From: Pseudomonas fluorescens
Lineage (GTDB): Bacteria; Pseudomonadota; Gammaproteobacteria; Pseudomonadales; Pseudomonadaceae
Direction: 5' to 3'
Length of the DNA stretch: 64,000 nucleotides
Assembly: GCF_004683905.1 (NCBI RefSeq)
Contig: NZ_CP038438.1
Span: forward strand, 2,852,001 to 2,916,000
In this document: one piece after another, positions 55,197-64,000 of the stretch
Numbering within the stretch: position 1 is the first letter of the stretch
Layout: the number at the start of each line of letters is the position of its first letter
Position numbers and translations under genes: made by a program
The notes under the pieces: model-generated
Told to the model about the DNA's origin: nothing
The model's database searches: none
The model's input: only the letters and a program-made list of their open reading frames with translations

Positions 55197-56633
55197 TCAG
55201 CGATTCATCGGCGCCACAAACCTGCTTTTCGCCACGCTATAAATCTCGGGCTCGTCGCTGTCGGCGATCTTGAAGCTCAAGGTCTGCGAGCTGCTGGCCG
55301 GGCGTTCCGTGGTCATCGCCACCGATACGGGCACATCGACAATCTCTCCCGGCGCCAGGCTCAGTTCGGTCTTGCCCTGCAACTGGAAGCCGTCGCCGTC
55401 CACCAGGCTCAGGGTGTAGTCCTGGCGCTGCTGGGTCTTGTTGATGACCTTGAGGGTGTAGATGTTTTCGATCTGGCCCTGACCGTTCTCGCGAAACAGC
55501 CCACGATCCTTGGTCACGTCCAGCGAGACCATCGGCCGCTCAACCAAGGCCAGCGCCAGTGCGCCGATCATCACCAGCAGCACCGCGACATAACCAATCA
55601 GCCGAGGCCGCAGCAGGTGGGTCTTGCCGCCCTGCAATTCGCGTTCGGAACTGTAGCGGATCAGGCCGCGCGGGTAATTCATTTTGTCCATGATCGAATC
55701 ACAGGCGTCGATGCACGCTGCGCAGCCGATGCATTCCATCTGCAGGCCATCGCGGATGTCGATGCCGGTCGGGCATACCTGCACGCACAACTGGCAATCG
55801 ATGCAATCACCGAGGCCGGCTTCGGCAGGTTTCACGTCGCGTTTGCGCGGGCCACGGTTTTCGCCACGGGCGACGTCGTAGGATATCGCCAGGGTGTCCT
55901 TGTCGAACATCACGCTCTGGAACCGCGCATACGGGCACATATGCATGCACACCGCTTCGCGCAGCCAACCGGCGTTGATGTAAGTGGCGGCGGTGAAGAA
56001 CAGTACCCAGAACAGACTGACCCCGCCGATCTGCAGGGTGAACAGCTCTTCGGCCAGCGGCCGGATCGGCGTGAAGTAGCCGACAAACGTCAGCCCGGTC
56101 ATCACGCTGATCGCCAGCCACAGAGTGTGCTTGGCCGCGCGCCGGGCCAGTTTGTTCAGGCTCCAGGGCGCCGCTTGCAGTTTGATCCGCTGGTTGCGTT
56201 CGCCCTCGGTGACTTTTTCGCACCACATGAAGATCCACGTCCACGAGCTCTGCGGGCAGGTGTAACCGCACCAGACCCGGCCGGCGAACACGGTGATGGC
56301 GAACAGACCGAACGCAGCAATGATCAGCAGCGCCGAGAGCAAGATGAAATCCTGTGGCCAGAAGGTCGCGCCGAAGATGTGGAATTTGCTTTCGGCCAAG
56401 TCCCACAGCACGGCCTGACGACCGCCCCAGTTCAGCCACACGGTGCCGAAGAACAGCAAAAAGAGAAAGCCCGCGCCGCTGATGCGCAAGGTGCGGAACA
56501 GGCCGGTGAAACTGCGGGTGTGGATGTGATTGTCGGTGGAGCCGGCCTTCGCCTTCATCGGGCGACCAGGCACATTTTTTATGGTGGGGCTTGCTTCTAC
56601 GGTTCGGACGGGGATTTGTTCGCTCATGGTCAT
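55197..56633 (-). CDS. ccoG: CcoG/FixG-type cbb3 oxidase assembly ferredoxin
   Basis: A 478-aa polytopic membrane protein. Starts at 56633 or 56627 are both possible; GGAGG lies 11 nt before the first. Five membrane helices surround CGYTCPQSSW, and two 4Fe-4S motifs follow (CIDCQLCVQVCPTG; CIGCAACIDACD). An Ig-like C-terminal FixG domain ends the chain. CcoG reduces copper for CuB insertion into cbb3 oxidase. It is separated by about 220 bp from the MocR gene. This is likely a second CcoG, linked to the CcoN4 genes rather than to the main cco operon. Confidence 0.93.
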   Translation of the reverse strand: MTMSEQIPVRTVEASPTIKNVPGRPMKAKAGSTDNHIHTRSFTGLFRTLRISGAGFLFLLFFGTVWLNWGGRQAVLWDLAESKFHIFGATFWPQDFILLSALLIIAAFGLFAITVFAGRVWCGYTCPQSSWTWIFMWCEKVTEGERNQRIKLQAAPWSLNKLARRAAKHTLWLAISVMTGLTFVGYFTPIRPLAEELFTLQIGGVSLFWVLFFTAATYINAGWLREAVCMHMCPYARFQSVMFDKDTLAISYDVARGENRGPRKRDVKPAEAGLGDCIDCQLCVQVCPTGIDIRDGLQMECIGCAACIDACDSIMDKMNYPRGLIRYSSERELQGGKTHLLRPRLIGYVAVLLVMIGALALALVERPMVSLDVTKDRGLFRENGQGQIENIYTLKVINKTQQRQDYTLSLVDGDGFQLQGKTELSLAPGEIVDVPVSVAMTTERPASSSQTLSFKIADSDEPEIYSVAKSRFVAPMNR

Positions 56634-56822
56634 TCGCTCATCAGCCTCCATCAGGCGAGCGAACTATGAGCGCCGATCTGTTTGCATAACAGACTCAGCT
56701 ATTTTAATAAAAAGCGTATCAGATGGCTCTGGGCACACATCCTGCGACAACTTGAAGCAGCCCGCAGGCGCAGGCGCAAACGCCTATCGCAGGCGTCTGC
56801 GCCGGATGTTGATCAGGGTCAG

Positions 56823-57071
56823 TCAAATCACCGAATCACTCTCGTCAGCCTTCAGGTGCTTGCGGCCATCCTTCGCACCGGCGACGGTCAAGGCGTCGGC
56901 TTCTGCTTCGGTGATGTAAATGCGCCGGTTTTCAATCTCTACGAACGACATGGCTTTTTCGCTATCCGTTTTGACTTCCAGGGTGTCGCAGATACGAATT
57001 TCTTCTCCATTTTCGACGGTGAAAAAACACACTTTTGATTCGGGGTTGGATTCATCGATTCGAACGGGCAT
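56823..57071 (-). CDS. DUF3203-type small protein
   Basis: An 82-aa acidic protein starting MPVRIDESNPESKVCFFTV after AAGGA. IENRRIYITEAEADALTVAG is its conserved block. I believe it belongs to the Pseudomonas-restricted DUF3203 family; no function is known. The gap 56634-56822 holds a GC-rich inverted repeat at about 56768-56802 that could end its transcript. Confidence 0.82.
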   Translation of the reverse strand: MPVRIDESNPESKVCFFTVENGEEIRICDTLEVKTDSEKAMSFVEIENRRIYITEAEADALTVAGAKDGRKHLKADESDSVI

Positions 57072-57194
57072 GAGGCTGTCCTTTTTTCATGGGTACCTAA
57101 GAGGTTAGGGCGCGCGCGTGGCCGATCGTTCTGCGCAACTGATTAATGGTCGCTGCTGTCCATCCACTAACGACCAATAAGAAAGGAGGGAGCG

Positions 57195-57707
57195 ATGAAC
57201 GCCTGGTGGCATGAAGTGTGGGTGACGCTGCAAGCGGAGTTCGCCGACGTCGGCGATGCTTCGCAACTGACGCGCATTACCGTGCGCCTGTTGATGGCGG
57301 CGGTGCTGGGCGGAATTCTCGGTTTCGAACGTGAGCATAAGGGCAAGGCTGCCGGGGTGCGTACGCACATGCTGGTGGCGTTGGGGGCGGCGCTGTTTGT
57401 GCTGGTGCCGCAGACCTCAGGGGCTGAATCCGATGCGATGAGCCGGGTGTTGCAGGGAGTGATCGCCGGGATCGGCTTTTTGGGCGCCGGGACGATTTTG
57501 AAGAATCAGGAAGGTGACGAAGGGCACGTGAAAGGACTGACCACGGCAGCCGGATTGTGGATGACGGCGGCGATCGGCGTGGCGGCCGGGTTGGGCAGGG
57601 AAGCGACGGCGCTGCTCAGCACTTTGCTGGCGCTGGGGATTTTCAGCGTGATGCCACGGGTGGTCAGGATGTTTGAGAAGGATGGGGAGAAAAACCAGCA
57701 CCTGTAA
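57195..57707 (+). CDS. MgtC/SapB family membrane protein
   Basis: A 170-aa inner-membrane protein. The membrane core holds RLLMAAVLGGILGFEREHKGKAAGVRTHMLV, the diagnostic MgtC segment, then GVIAGIGFLGAGTILK and GLTTAAGLWMTAAIGVAAGLG. AAGGAGGGA precedes the ATG. MgtC proteins adjust the F-ATPase and help growth at low magnesium. No Mg2+ leader is apparent. Confidence 0.95.
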   Translation: MNAWWHEVWVTLQAEFADVGDASQLTRITVRLLMAAVLGGILGFEREHKGKAAGVRTHMLVALGAALFVLVPQTSGAESDAMSRVLQGVIAGIGFLGAGTILKNQEGDEGHVKGLTTAAGLWMTAAIGVAAGLGREATALLSTLLALGIFSVMPRVVRMFEKDGEKNQHL

Positions 57708-57740
57708 CCGATCGTTCCCATGGTGGGTGGGAACGATCGG
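57708..57740. terminator. Perfect 13-bp hairpin between convergent genes
   Basis: CCGATCGTTCCCA (57708-57720) with its perfect complement at 57728-57740 begins right after the mgtC-type stop. There is no U-tract, but the position fits a bidirectional terminator. Confidence 0.75.
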
Positions 57741-57748
57741 CTGGGTGC

Positions 57749-57907
57749 TTAAACGATCACGGGCGGCATCGTCGTCGGCGGCTCTTCCTTCGGCGGTGGC
57801 GTGGTGCCTGGGGGTTCCTGCTCGGGAATCGGCTGCGGCTCGGTCTCGGGCAGGGTGGGTTTGTCGATGTTCGGATCAGGCGTTTCGGCCGGGATCGGGA
57901 TGTTCAT
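57749..57907 (-). CDS. Pro/Glu-rich microprotein
   Basis: A 52-aa protein starting MNIPIPAETPDPN, preceded by a strong GGAGGT ribosome-binding site. It is almost entirely Pro, Glu and Thr (PETEPQPIPEQEPPG), so probably disordered. No signal peptide. It is divergent from glgE, sharing a promoter region. Function unknown. Confidence 0.75.
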   Translation of the reverse strand: MNIPIPAETPDPNIDKPTLPETEPQPIPEQEPPGTTPPPKEEPPTTMPPVIV

Positions 57908-58006
57908 CTGTAGACCTCCGTGTGGCACATGGCGTGAGAAGTGCTTAAGTGGATTGACCACCGTGTGATGAATTCGATCCGCTTTTCTGTCCAGACAAAT
58001 CCCTGT

Positions 58007-58034
58007 GAACTTTTCCCCGCGCCGGTCGCTCGGA
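58007..58034 (+). promoter_or_regulatory. Candidate AlgU (sigma-22/RpoE-type) promoter of the glgE operon
   Basis: GAACTT (58007-58012) and TCGGA (58030-58034) with a 17-bp spacer closely match the AlgU consensus GAACTT-N16/17-TCtGA. It lies about 90 bp upstream of glgE, and osmotic-stress trehalose genes of pseudomonads are known AlgU targets. Confidence 0.65.
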
Positions 58035-58124
58035 ACCTAAGTGAGTTCAAGTCGGGGCCGGTGCCTCATTGTGAACACTGTTCCGGCACAAGAGCGTCCT
58101 TGGGGCGTTAAGGAGAGATGCTCG

Positions 58125-60122
58125 ATGTCTGCTGAAAAACCTTCAGAGCAGAGCTACAACCCGCACATGCCGCTGTCGCAGGCGTTGCTGCTGCCGCGCA
58201 TCGTGATCGAAAACACTATGCCGACCCTCGATGGCGGGCAGTTTGCCGTGAAGTCGATCGTCGAGCGTGAAGTGATCGTCACCAGCAAGGTCTTCGCCGA
58301 CGGCCATGACAAGCTGGCCGTGCGCATCCGCTGGCGTGCGGAGGGCGAAGAGAGCTGGCACAGCGAGGTGATGAACGAGCTGGGCAATAACAGTTGGCAG
58401 GGGCAGTTTCGTCCGGACCGCCAGGGTCGCTATCTGTACTGCATCGAAGCGTGGATCGACCATTTCGCCAGTTTCCAGTACGAACTGGAGAAGAAGCACA
58501 ACGCCGCCGTCCCGGTGTCGCTCGAACTGCAGGAAGGGCGCAGCATGGTGCTGCAGGCCGCCGAGCGCAGCGACGGTCAGCTCAGCGAGCAACTCGCCGC
58601 ACTGCATTATGAATTGTCCGGCCTGCTCGAAACCGAGCAGGTGGCGCTGTTTCTGCACTCGCGCAGTGCGCAATTGATGGCGCAGGCCGATCACCGTGCC
58701 TATCTGAGCCTGAGCGCCGAATTCCCGGTGGATGTCGAACGGGAACTGGCCGAGTTTGCCAGTTGGTACGAGCTGTTTCCGCGCTCGATCACCGACGATC
58801 CCAAGCGTCACGGCACGTTCAACGACGTGCACTCGCGCCTGCCGATGATTCAGGACATGGGTTTTGACGTGTTGTACTTCACGCCGATCCACCCGATCGG
58901 CCGCGCCCACCGCAAGGGCCGCAACAATTCCCTGACCGCCGGCCCGGATGATCCGGGCAGTCCGTACGCGATCGGTAGTGAGGAGGGCGGCCACGAGGCG
59001 ATTCACTCGCAGCTCGGCACTCGCGAAGATTTCCGTCGGTTGGTCGCCGCCGCCGCTGAGCATGGCCTGGAAATCGCCCTCGATTTCGCCATCCAGTGTT
59101 CGCAGGATCACCCGTGGCTCAAGCAGCATCCAGGCTGGTTCAACTGGCGCCCGGACGGCACGATCAAATACGCGGAAAACCCGCCGAAGAAATACCAGGA
59201 CATCGTCAACGTCGACTTCTATGCGCCGGATGCGATCCCCAGCCTCTGGGTGGAACTGCGCGATATCGTCGTCGGCTGGGTCAACGAAGGTGTGAAAATC
59301 TTCCGCGTCGACAATCCGCACACCAAGCCGCTGCCGTTCTGGCAATGGCTGATCGCCGATGTGCGGGCGCTGCACCCGGAAGTGATCTTCCTCGCCGAGG
59401 CGTTCACCACGCCGGCGATGATGGCGCGGCTGGGCAAGGTCGGTTATTCCCAGAGTTATACCTATTTCACCTGGCGCAACACCAAGTCGGAGCTGGCGAC
59501 TTACTTCAGTGAACTCAACGAGTCGCCGTGGCGTGAATGCTACCGGCCGAACTTCTTCGTCAACACGCCGGACATCAACCCGGCGTTCCTGCATGAGTCG
59601 GGGCGGCCGGGGTTTCTGATCCGCGCGGCGCTGGCGACCATGGGCTCGGGCTTGTGGGGCATGTATTCCGGTTATGAGTTGTGCGAAGCGGCGCCGGTGC
59701 CGGGCAAGGAGGAATACCTCGATTCGGAGAAGTACGAGATCCGCGTCCGCGACTTCAATGCGCCGGGCAACATCATTGCCGAAATCGCCCAGCTCAATCG
59801 CATCCGCCGGCAGAACCCGGCGCTGCACACGCACCTGGGGCTGAAGGTCTACAACGCCTGGAACGACAACATTCTGTACTTCGGCAAGCGCAGCTTCGAC
59901 GGCAGCAATTTCATTCTGGTGGCGGTGAGCCTCGATCCGCACAACGTGCAGGAAGCCAATTTCGAACTGCCGCTGTGGGAGATGGGCCTGCCCGACGACG
60001 CAACCACCCACGGTGAAGACTTGATGAACGGGCATCGCTGGGACTGGCATGGCAAGTATCAATTCATGCGCATTGACCCGGCGTACCAGCCGTTCGGGAT
60101 CTGGCGGATTACTGCCGCGTAA
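58125..60122 (+). CDS. glgE: Alpha-1,4-glucan:maltose-1-phosphate maltosyltransferase GlgE
   Basis: A 665-aa GH13 enzyme. ATG 58125 is preferred because AAGGAGAG lies upstream; the longer frame enters the promoter. Catalytic residues are intact: nucleophile Asp396 in FRVDNPHTKP and acid/base Glu425 in FLAEAFTTP. The N-terminal DUF3416-type domain covers about residues 25-180. It extends alpha-glucan using maltose-1-phosphate, made from trehalose by the downstream TreS-maltokinase protein; GlgB then branches the product. First gene of the operon. Confidence 0.96.
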   Translation: MSAEKPSEQSYNPHMPLSQALLLPRIVIENTMPTLDGGQFAVKSIVEREVIVTSKVFADGHDKLAVRIRWRAEGEESWHSEVMNELGNNSWQGQFRPDRQGRYLYCIEAWIDHFASFQYELEKKHNAAVPVSLELQEGRSMVLQAAERSDGQLSEQLAALHYELSGLLETEQVALFLHSRSAQLMAQADHRAYLSLSAEFPVDVERELAEFASWYELFPRSITDDPKRHGTFNDVHSRLPMIQDMGFDVLYFTPIHPIGRAHRKGRNNSLTAGPDDPGSPYAIGSEEGGHEAIHSQLGTREDFRRLVAAAAEHGLEIALDFAIQCSQDHPWLKQHPGWFNWRPDGTIKYAENPPKKYQDIVNVDFYAPDAIPSLWVELRDIVVGWVNEGVKIFRVDNPHTKPLPFWQWLIADVRALHPEVIFLAEAFTTPAMMARLGKVGYSQSYTYFTWRNTKSELATYFSELNESPWRECYRPNFFVNTPDINPAFLHESGRPGFLIRAALATMGSGLWGMYSGYELCEAAPVPGKEEYLDSEKYEIRVRDFNAPGNIIAEIAQLNRIRRQNPALHTHLGLKVYNAWNDNILYFGKRSFDGSNFILVAVSLDPHNVQEANFELPLWEMGLPDDATTHGEDLMNGHRWDWHGKYQFMRIDPAYQPFGIWRITAA

Positions 60123-60139
60123 GACCTTGCTCAAAAACT

Positions 60140-60256
60140 TGTGGTGAGGGGATTCATCCCCGACTGGCTGCGCAGCAGCCACAAAGAACAACCGGGTAAA
60201 ACTGAATAAAAGCAGGGCCGCTTCGCAGCCCGTCGGGGATGAATCCCCTCACCACA
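60140..60256. repeat. Long inverted repeat, class B, inside the glgE operon
   Basis: TGTGGTGAGGGGATTCATCCCC-type arms match the element at 34437-34569. It sits between glgE and treS/mak, so it may divide the operon. Confidence 0.92.
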
Positions 60257-60312
60257 GAGCCCCTCATCACAGGGCATCCGTGTGGTCTGACAGAATTGAA
60301 CAGGAGTTTCAC

Positions 60313-63300
60313 ATGGCGAAGAAACCCAAGGCAGCCACCTTTATCAAAGACCCGCTCTGGTACAAGGATGCGGTGATCTATCAAGTTCACGTCAAATCGT
60401 TTTTCGACTCCAACAACGACGGGATCGGCGACTTTCCCGGCCTGATCGCCAAACTCGATTACATCGCCGAACTCGGCGTCAACACCATCTGGCTGCTGCC
60501 GTTCTACCCGTCGCCACGTCGCGATGACGGCTATGACATCGCCGAATACCGCGGCGTACACAGCGACTACGGGACCATGGCCGACGCCAAGCGCTTTATC
60601 GCCGAGGCGCACAAGCGTGGTTTGCGGGTGATCACCGAGTTGGTCATCAACCACACCTCGGATCAGCACCCGTGGTTCCAGCGGGCGCGCAAGGCCAAGC
60701 CCGGTTCGGCGGCGCGCGACTTCTATGTGTGGTCGGATGACGATCAGAAGTACGACGGCACGCGGATCATCTTCCTCGACACCGAGAAGTCGAACTGGAC
60801 CTGGGATCCGGTCGCCGGTCAGTACTTCTGGCACCGTTTCTATTCGCACCAGCCCGACCTCAACTTCGACAATCCGCAAGTGATGAAAGCGGTGCTGTCG
60901 GTGATGCGTTACTGGCTGGACATGGGCATCGACGGCCTGCGCCTCGACGCGATTCCGTACCTGATCGAGCGCGACGGCACCAATAACGAAAACCTGCCCG
61001 AGACCCACGATGTCCTCAAGCAGATCCGTGCCGAGATCGATGCCAATTACCCGGACCGCATGCTGCTGGCCGAGGCCAACCAATGGCCGGAAGACACCCA
61101 GCTGTACTTCGGCGACACCGATGCCGAGGGCGTCAACGGTGACGAATGCCACATGGCCTTTCACTTCCCGCTGATGCCGCGCATGTACATGGCGCTGGCC
61201 CAGGAAGATCGCTTCCCGATCACCGACATTCTGCGGCAAACCCCGGAAATTCCTGCCAACTGCCAGTGGGCAATCTTCCTGCGTAACCACGATGAGTTGA
61301 CGCTGGAGATGGTCACCGACAAGGAGCGCGACTACCTGTGGAACTACTACGCCGCTGACCGTCGCGCGCGGATCAACCTTGGCATTCGTCGGCGTCTGGC
61401 GCCGTTGATGGAGCGTGACCGCCGCCGTGTCGAGTTGCTCAACAGCCTGCTGCTGTCGATGCCCGGCACGCCGACGTTGTATTACGGCGACGAAATCGGC
61501 ATGGGCGACAACATCTACCTCGGCGACCGCGACGGTGTGCGTACTCCGATGCAATGGTCTATTGACCGCAACGGCGGCTTCTCCCGCGCCGATCCGGCCA
61601 GTCTGGTGCTGCCGCCAATCATGGATCCGCAATACGGTTATCTGTCGGTCAACGTCGAAACCCAGGCCGGCGACCCGCACTCGCTGCTGAACTGGACGCG
61701 ACGCATGCTTGCCGTGCGCAAGCAGTCCAAGGCGTTCGGTCGTGGCACGCTGAAGATGCTTTCGCCGAGCAACCGACGGATTCTGGCCTACACCCGCGAG
61801 TTCACCGACGCCGACGGCAAGCACGAAATCATTCTTTGCGTGGCCAACGTCTCGCGCAGCGCGCAGGCAGCAGAACTCGATCTGTCGGCCTACGTCGGCA
61901 TGGTCCCGGTGGAGATGCTCGGCGGTAACGCGTTCCCGCCAATCGGCCAGTTGAATTTCCTCCTGACCCTGGCGCCGTATGGTTTCTACTGGTTCGCCCT
62001 AGCCACGGAAAACCAGATGCCGAGCTGGCACGTGGAGCCGGCGCAGAGCCTGCCGGACTTCACCACCCTGGTGCTGAAAAAACGCATGGAAGAACTGCTC
62101 GAAACGCCGACCCGCAACACGCTGGAGCAGAGCATTCTGCCGAGCTGGCTGCAGAACCGCCGCTGGTTCGCCGGCAAGGACGCAGCCATCGAACAGGTCA
62201 ATCTGGCCTACGGCGTGCGCTTCGGCGATGCGCAGCATCCGGTGTTGCTCAGCGAGATCGAAGTCACCAGCGCCGGGCAGACCAGCCGCTATCAACTGCC
62301 GTTCGGCTTCATCGCTGAAGATCAGGTCGGGCCGGCGTTGCCGCAGCAACTGGCGTTGTCCCGGGTTCGTCGCGGGCGTCAGGTCGGTCTGATCACTGAT
62401 GCGTTCAGCCTCGAAACGTTCGTGCACGCGGTGCTGCAAGGCATGCAGAGCAACACCGTGCTCAATTCCGAACAGGGCGAGATTCGTTTCGCGCCGACCG
62501 CGCAACTGGAAAAACTCGGCCTTGGCGCCGAATCCGAGGTGCGTTATCTGTCGGCCGAGCAATCGAACAGTTCGGTGGTGATCGGCAACAGTCTGGTGCT
62601 GAAGCTGATCCGCAAGGTCGCCTCGGGTGTTCACCCGGAACTGGAAATGAGCGCGTACCTGACCGAGGCCGGTTTCGCCAACATCTCGCCGCTGCTCGGC
62701 TCGGTGATCCGCCGCGATGGCGCGGGCGAAGACAACCTGCTGATGATCGCCCAAGGCTATCTGAGCAATCAGGGCGATGCCTGGGAATGGACGCAGAACA
62801 ACCTCGAACGGGCGTTGCGTGATGAGCTGGCGGACGCGATGTCCGAGCAGGAACAGCATTACAACGCCCTCGGCGAACTGAAGGACTTTGCCGGCATGCT
62901 CGGCCAGCGTCTGGGCGAAATGCACCAGGTGCTGGCGGCGCCAAGCAACAACCCCGACTTCGCCCCGCAAACCACCAGCGCCAAGGACGCCCAAGCCACT
63001 GGCAAGGACGTCGCGGCGCAGGTCGAGCATGCCTTGAAGCTGCTCAAGCAACATCAAAGTCATCTGAGCGCGGCGGATCAGAAAATGGTCGCGCGGCTGC
63101 TGGACAACAAAAAAGTCATCCTCGGCCATGTGCAGGAACTTTCGCAGAAAGCCGTTGGCGGCTTGCGGATTCGCGTCCACGGCGACTTGCATTTGGGTCA
63201 GGTGCTGGTGATCAAGGGCGATGCCTATCTGATCGATTTCGAGGGTGAACCGGCGCGGCCGCTGCACGAACGGCGCGGCAAACACAGTCCGTACAAGGAC

Positions 63301-63654
63301 GTCAGCGGCGTGCTGCGTTCCTTCGATTACGCGGCGGCGATGACGATCAACGTGCACAACGTCGATCACAGTCCAGAGTCCGAAGCGGCCCGGCATCGGG
63401 TTGCCGAGCGCTACCTGCGTGAGGCGCGCGAGGCATTTGTTCAGGCATATCGCCAAGCGGCAGCTAGTCTTGATCATGCCTGGCAGGATCCTGCGGGTGC
63501 CGACGCTGCGCTTGCGCTGTTCGGCCTGGAGAAGGCGGCCTATGAAGTGGCCTATGAAGCCGAAAATCGCCCCACGTGGCTGCCCGTGCCGTTGCACGGT
63601 TTGTATGGGTTATTGACGGGGCTTAAACCCTTTTCCGATCTTGGTGGAGAGTAG
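60313..63654 (+). CDS. treS: Trehalose synthase fused to maltokinase (TreS-Pep2/Mak)
   Basis: A 1113-aa fusion. TreS part (about residues 1-570): GH13 core with [12 protein letters not shown], nucleophile Asp212 in LRLDAIPYL, acid/base Glu254 in [11 protein letters not shown] and NHDELTLEM. The maltokinase part starts near residue 600 ([18 protein letters not shown]), with its kinase loop [14 protein letters not shown] and metal-binding LIDFEGEP. TreS interconverts trehalose and maltose; the kinase makes maltose-1-phosphate for GlgE. CAGGAG precedes ATG 60313. The next gene, glgB, starts 2 bp after the stop. Confidence 0.97.
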   Translation: MAKKPKAATFIKDPLWYKDAVIYQVHVKSFFDSNNDGIGDFPGLIAKLDYIAELGVNTIWLLPFYPSPRRDDGYDIAEYRGVHSDYGTMADAKRFIAEAHKRGLRVITELVINHTSDQHPWFQRARKAKPGSAARDFYVWSDDDQKYDGTRIIFLDTEKSNWTWDPVAGQYFWHRFYSHQPDLNFDNPQVMKAVLSVMRYWLDMGIDGLRLDAIPYLIERDGTNNENLPETHDVLKQIRAEIDANYPDRMLLAEANQWPEDTQLYFGDTDAEGVNGDECHMAFHFPLMPRMYMALAQEDRFPITDILRQTPEIPANCQWAIFLRNHDELTLEMVTDKERDYLWNYYAADRRARINLGIRRRLAPLMERDRRRVELLNSLLLSMPGTPTLYYGDEIGMGDNIYLGDRDGVRTPMQWSIDRNGGFSRADPASLVLPPIMDPQYGYLSVNVETQAGDPHSLLNWTRRMLAVRKQSKAFGRGTLKMLSPSNRRILAYTREFTDADGKHEIILCVANVSRSAQAAELDLSAYVGMVPVEMLGGNAFPPIGQLNFLLTLAPYGFYWFALATENQMPSWHVEPAQSLPDFTTLVLKKRMEELLETPTRNTLEQSILPSWLQNRRWFAGKDAAIEQVNLAYGVRFGDAQHPVLLSEIEVTSAGQTSRYQLPFGFIAEDQVGPALPQQLALSRVRRGRQVGLITDAFSLETFVHAVLQGMQSNTVLNSEQGEIRFAPTAQLEKLGLGAESEVRYLSAEQSNSSVVIGNSLVLKLIRKVASGVHPELEMSAYLTEAGFANISPLLGSVIRRDGAGEDNLLMIAQGYLSNQGDAWEWTQNNLERALRDELADAMSEQEQHYNALGELKDFAGMLGQRLGEMHQVLAAPSNNPDFAPQTTSAKDAQATGKDVAAQVEHALKLLKQHQSHLSAADQKMVARLLDNKKVILGHVQELSQKAVGGLRIRVHGDLHLGQVLVIKGDAYLIDFEGEPARPLHERRGKHSPYKDVSGVLRSFDYAAAMTINVHNVDHSPESEAARHRVAERYLREAREAFVQAYRQAAASLDHAWQDPAGADAALALFGLEKAAYEVAYEAENRPTWLPVPLHGLYGLLTGLKPFSDLGGE

Positions 63655-63656
63655 TC

Positions 63657-64000
63657 ATGAGTTTCTCGAACAAGGAACAGGGTCACGCTAAAGAAGCGTT
63701 ATTGCCGGCGGCGCGGGACATCGACGCCCTGGTGCGCGCGGAACACCACGACCCGTTTTCCATTCTCGGCCCGCACGGTGATGGTGCCGGTGGGCAGTTC
63801 ATCCGCGCTTATCTGCCGGGTGCATTGAAAGTCGAAGTGCTGGACAAGGACAGCGGTGAAGAACGCGGCGAACTGCAAGCCACCGAAACACCGGGATTGT
63901 TTGTCGGTCACTTCGATCAGGCGCGGCCGTATCTGCTGCGCACGCGTTGGGCCGGCGGCGAACAGGTGGCGGAAGATCCGTACAGCTTCGGCCAGTTGCT
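63657..64000 (+). CDS. glgB: 1,4-alpha-glucan branching enzyme GlgB, 3' truncated by window
   Basis: The first 114 codons are visible. The N-terminal block [22 protein letters not shown] is the usual GlgB CBM48 start (the HxDPFxxLGxH motif), and [21 protein letters not shown] continues it. GlgB adds alpha-1,6 branches to the GlgE product. It lies directly after treS/mak with coupled spacing; the catalytic domain lies beyond the window. Confidence 0.95.
   Translation, partial: MSFSNKEQGHAKEALLPAARDIDALVRAEHHDPFSILGPHGDGAGGQFIRAYLPGALKVEVLDKDSGEERGELQATETPGLFVGHFDQARPYLLRTRWAGGEQVAEDPYSFGQL

Noticed and set aside
56678..56692. CTGT-TTGCATA-ACAG as a LexA box upstream of ccoG
   Set aside because: The spacer is 7 nt rather than 8, and no SOS gene is adjacent.
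58143..60191. 682-codon minus-strand open frame opposite glgE
   Set aside because: It is the complement of a real GH13 gene with intact catalytic residues. GC-rich third positions create long antisense frames. The product is Arg/His/Gln-rich with no family features.

Overview
The window looks like chromosome from a fluorescent Pseudomonas (P. fluorescens/P. koreensis type). The evidence is GC-rich coding with Pseudomonas codon use, a MuxABC-OpmB efflux operon, a GlgE-TreS/maltokinase-GlgB operon, an orphan CcoN4-type oxidase subunit, and many REP/REPIN palindromes of several classes between genes. This assignment rests on gene content and remembered synteny; no database search was possible.

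Layout. 1-4.9 kb is an AT-richer accessory stretch ending at a tRNA-Ser(TGA). It holds the end of an acyltransferase, an SOS-type pair (Cys-rich protein plus SRAP/HMCES protein) behind a LexA box, a GNAT enzyme and a small frameshifted gene. 5-14 kb holds a YccA-like protein, an exported mono-haem cytochrome, a lipoprotein, a divergent Lrp regulator/EamA exporter pair, an acyltransferase-SGNH protein, a FUSC protein and an aldehyde dehydrogenase that lacks the usual catalytic Glu. 14.5-17.5 kb is a three-gene set for an exported redox system: cytochrome lipoprotein, aldonolactone-oxidase-like flavoprotein and PLP enzyme.

17.8-28 kb resembles the P. aeruginosa PA0691-PA0701 (PhdA/PdtB/ExbB-ExbD-TonB4) locus: a Phd-transposase-domain chimera, TpsB transporter, lectin-ExbB fusion, ExbD, TonB, porin, coiled-coil protein, YbjN protein, PpiC chaperone and LysR regulator. 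No TpsA substrate gene is present. A candidate Pho box lies in front. 28-34.4 kb has a GNAT enzyme, an amino-acid racemase, an orphan ccoN4 with its small partner, and a divergent siroheme nitrite/sulfite reductase with a DUF934 protein. The other half of what I remember as one P. aeruginosa cluster (MocR regulator, CcoG) lies at 53.6-56.6 kb.

34.7-40.1 kb is accessory. It contains a membrane protein, a DUF3313 lipoprotein, a YciI protein, and then the most interesting part: a promoter followed by about 215 nt of densely paired leader RNA in front of a small DUF6124/DUF3077-type gene. Next to it is a PAAR protein, a putative permuted papain-fold toxin and a membrane-anchored putative immunity protein. 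40.3-53.4 kb holds tpx, muxABC-opmB (with a REPIN inside the operon), an MHYT-GGDEF-EAL protein and an SDR. 57-64 kb holds an MgtC protein, a Pro-rich microprotein and the glgE-treS/mak-glgB operon behind a candidate AlgU promoter; glgB runs off the right edge.
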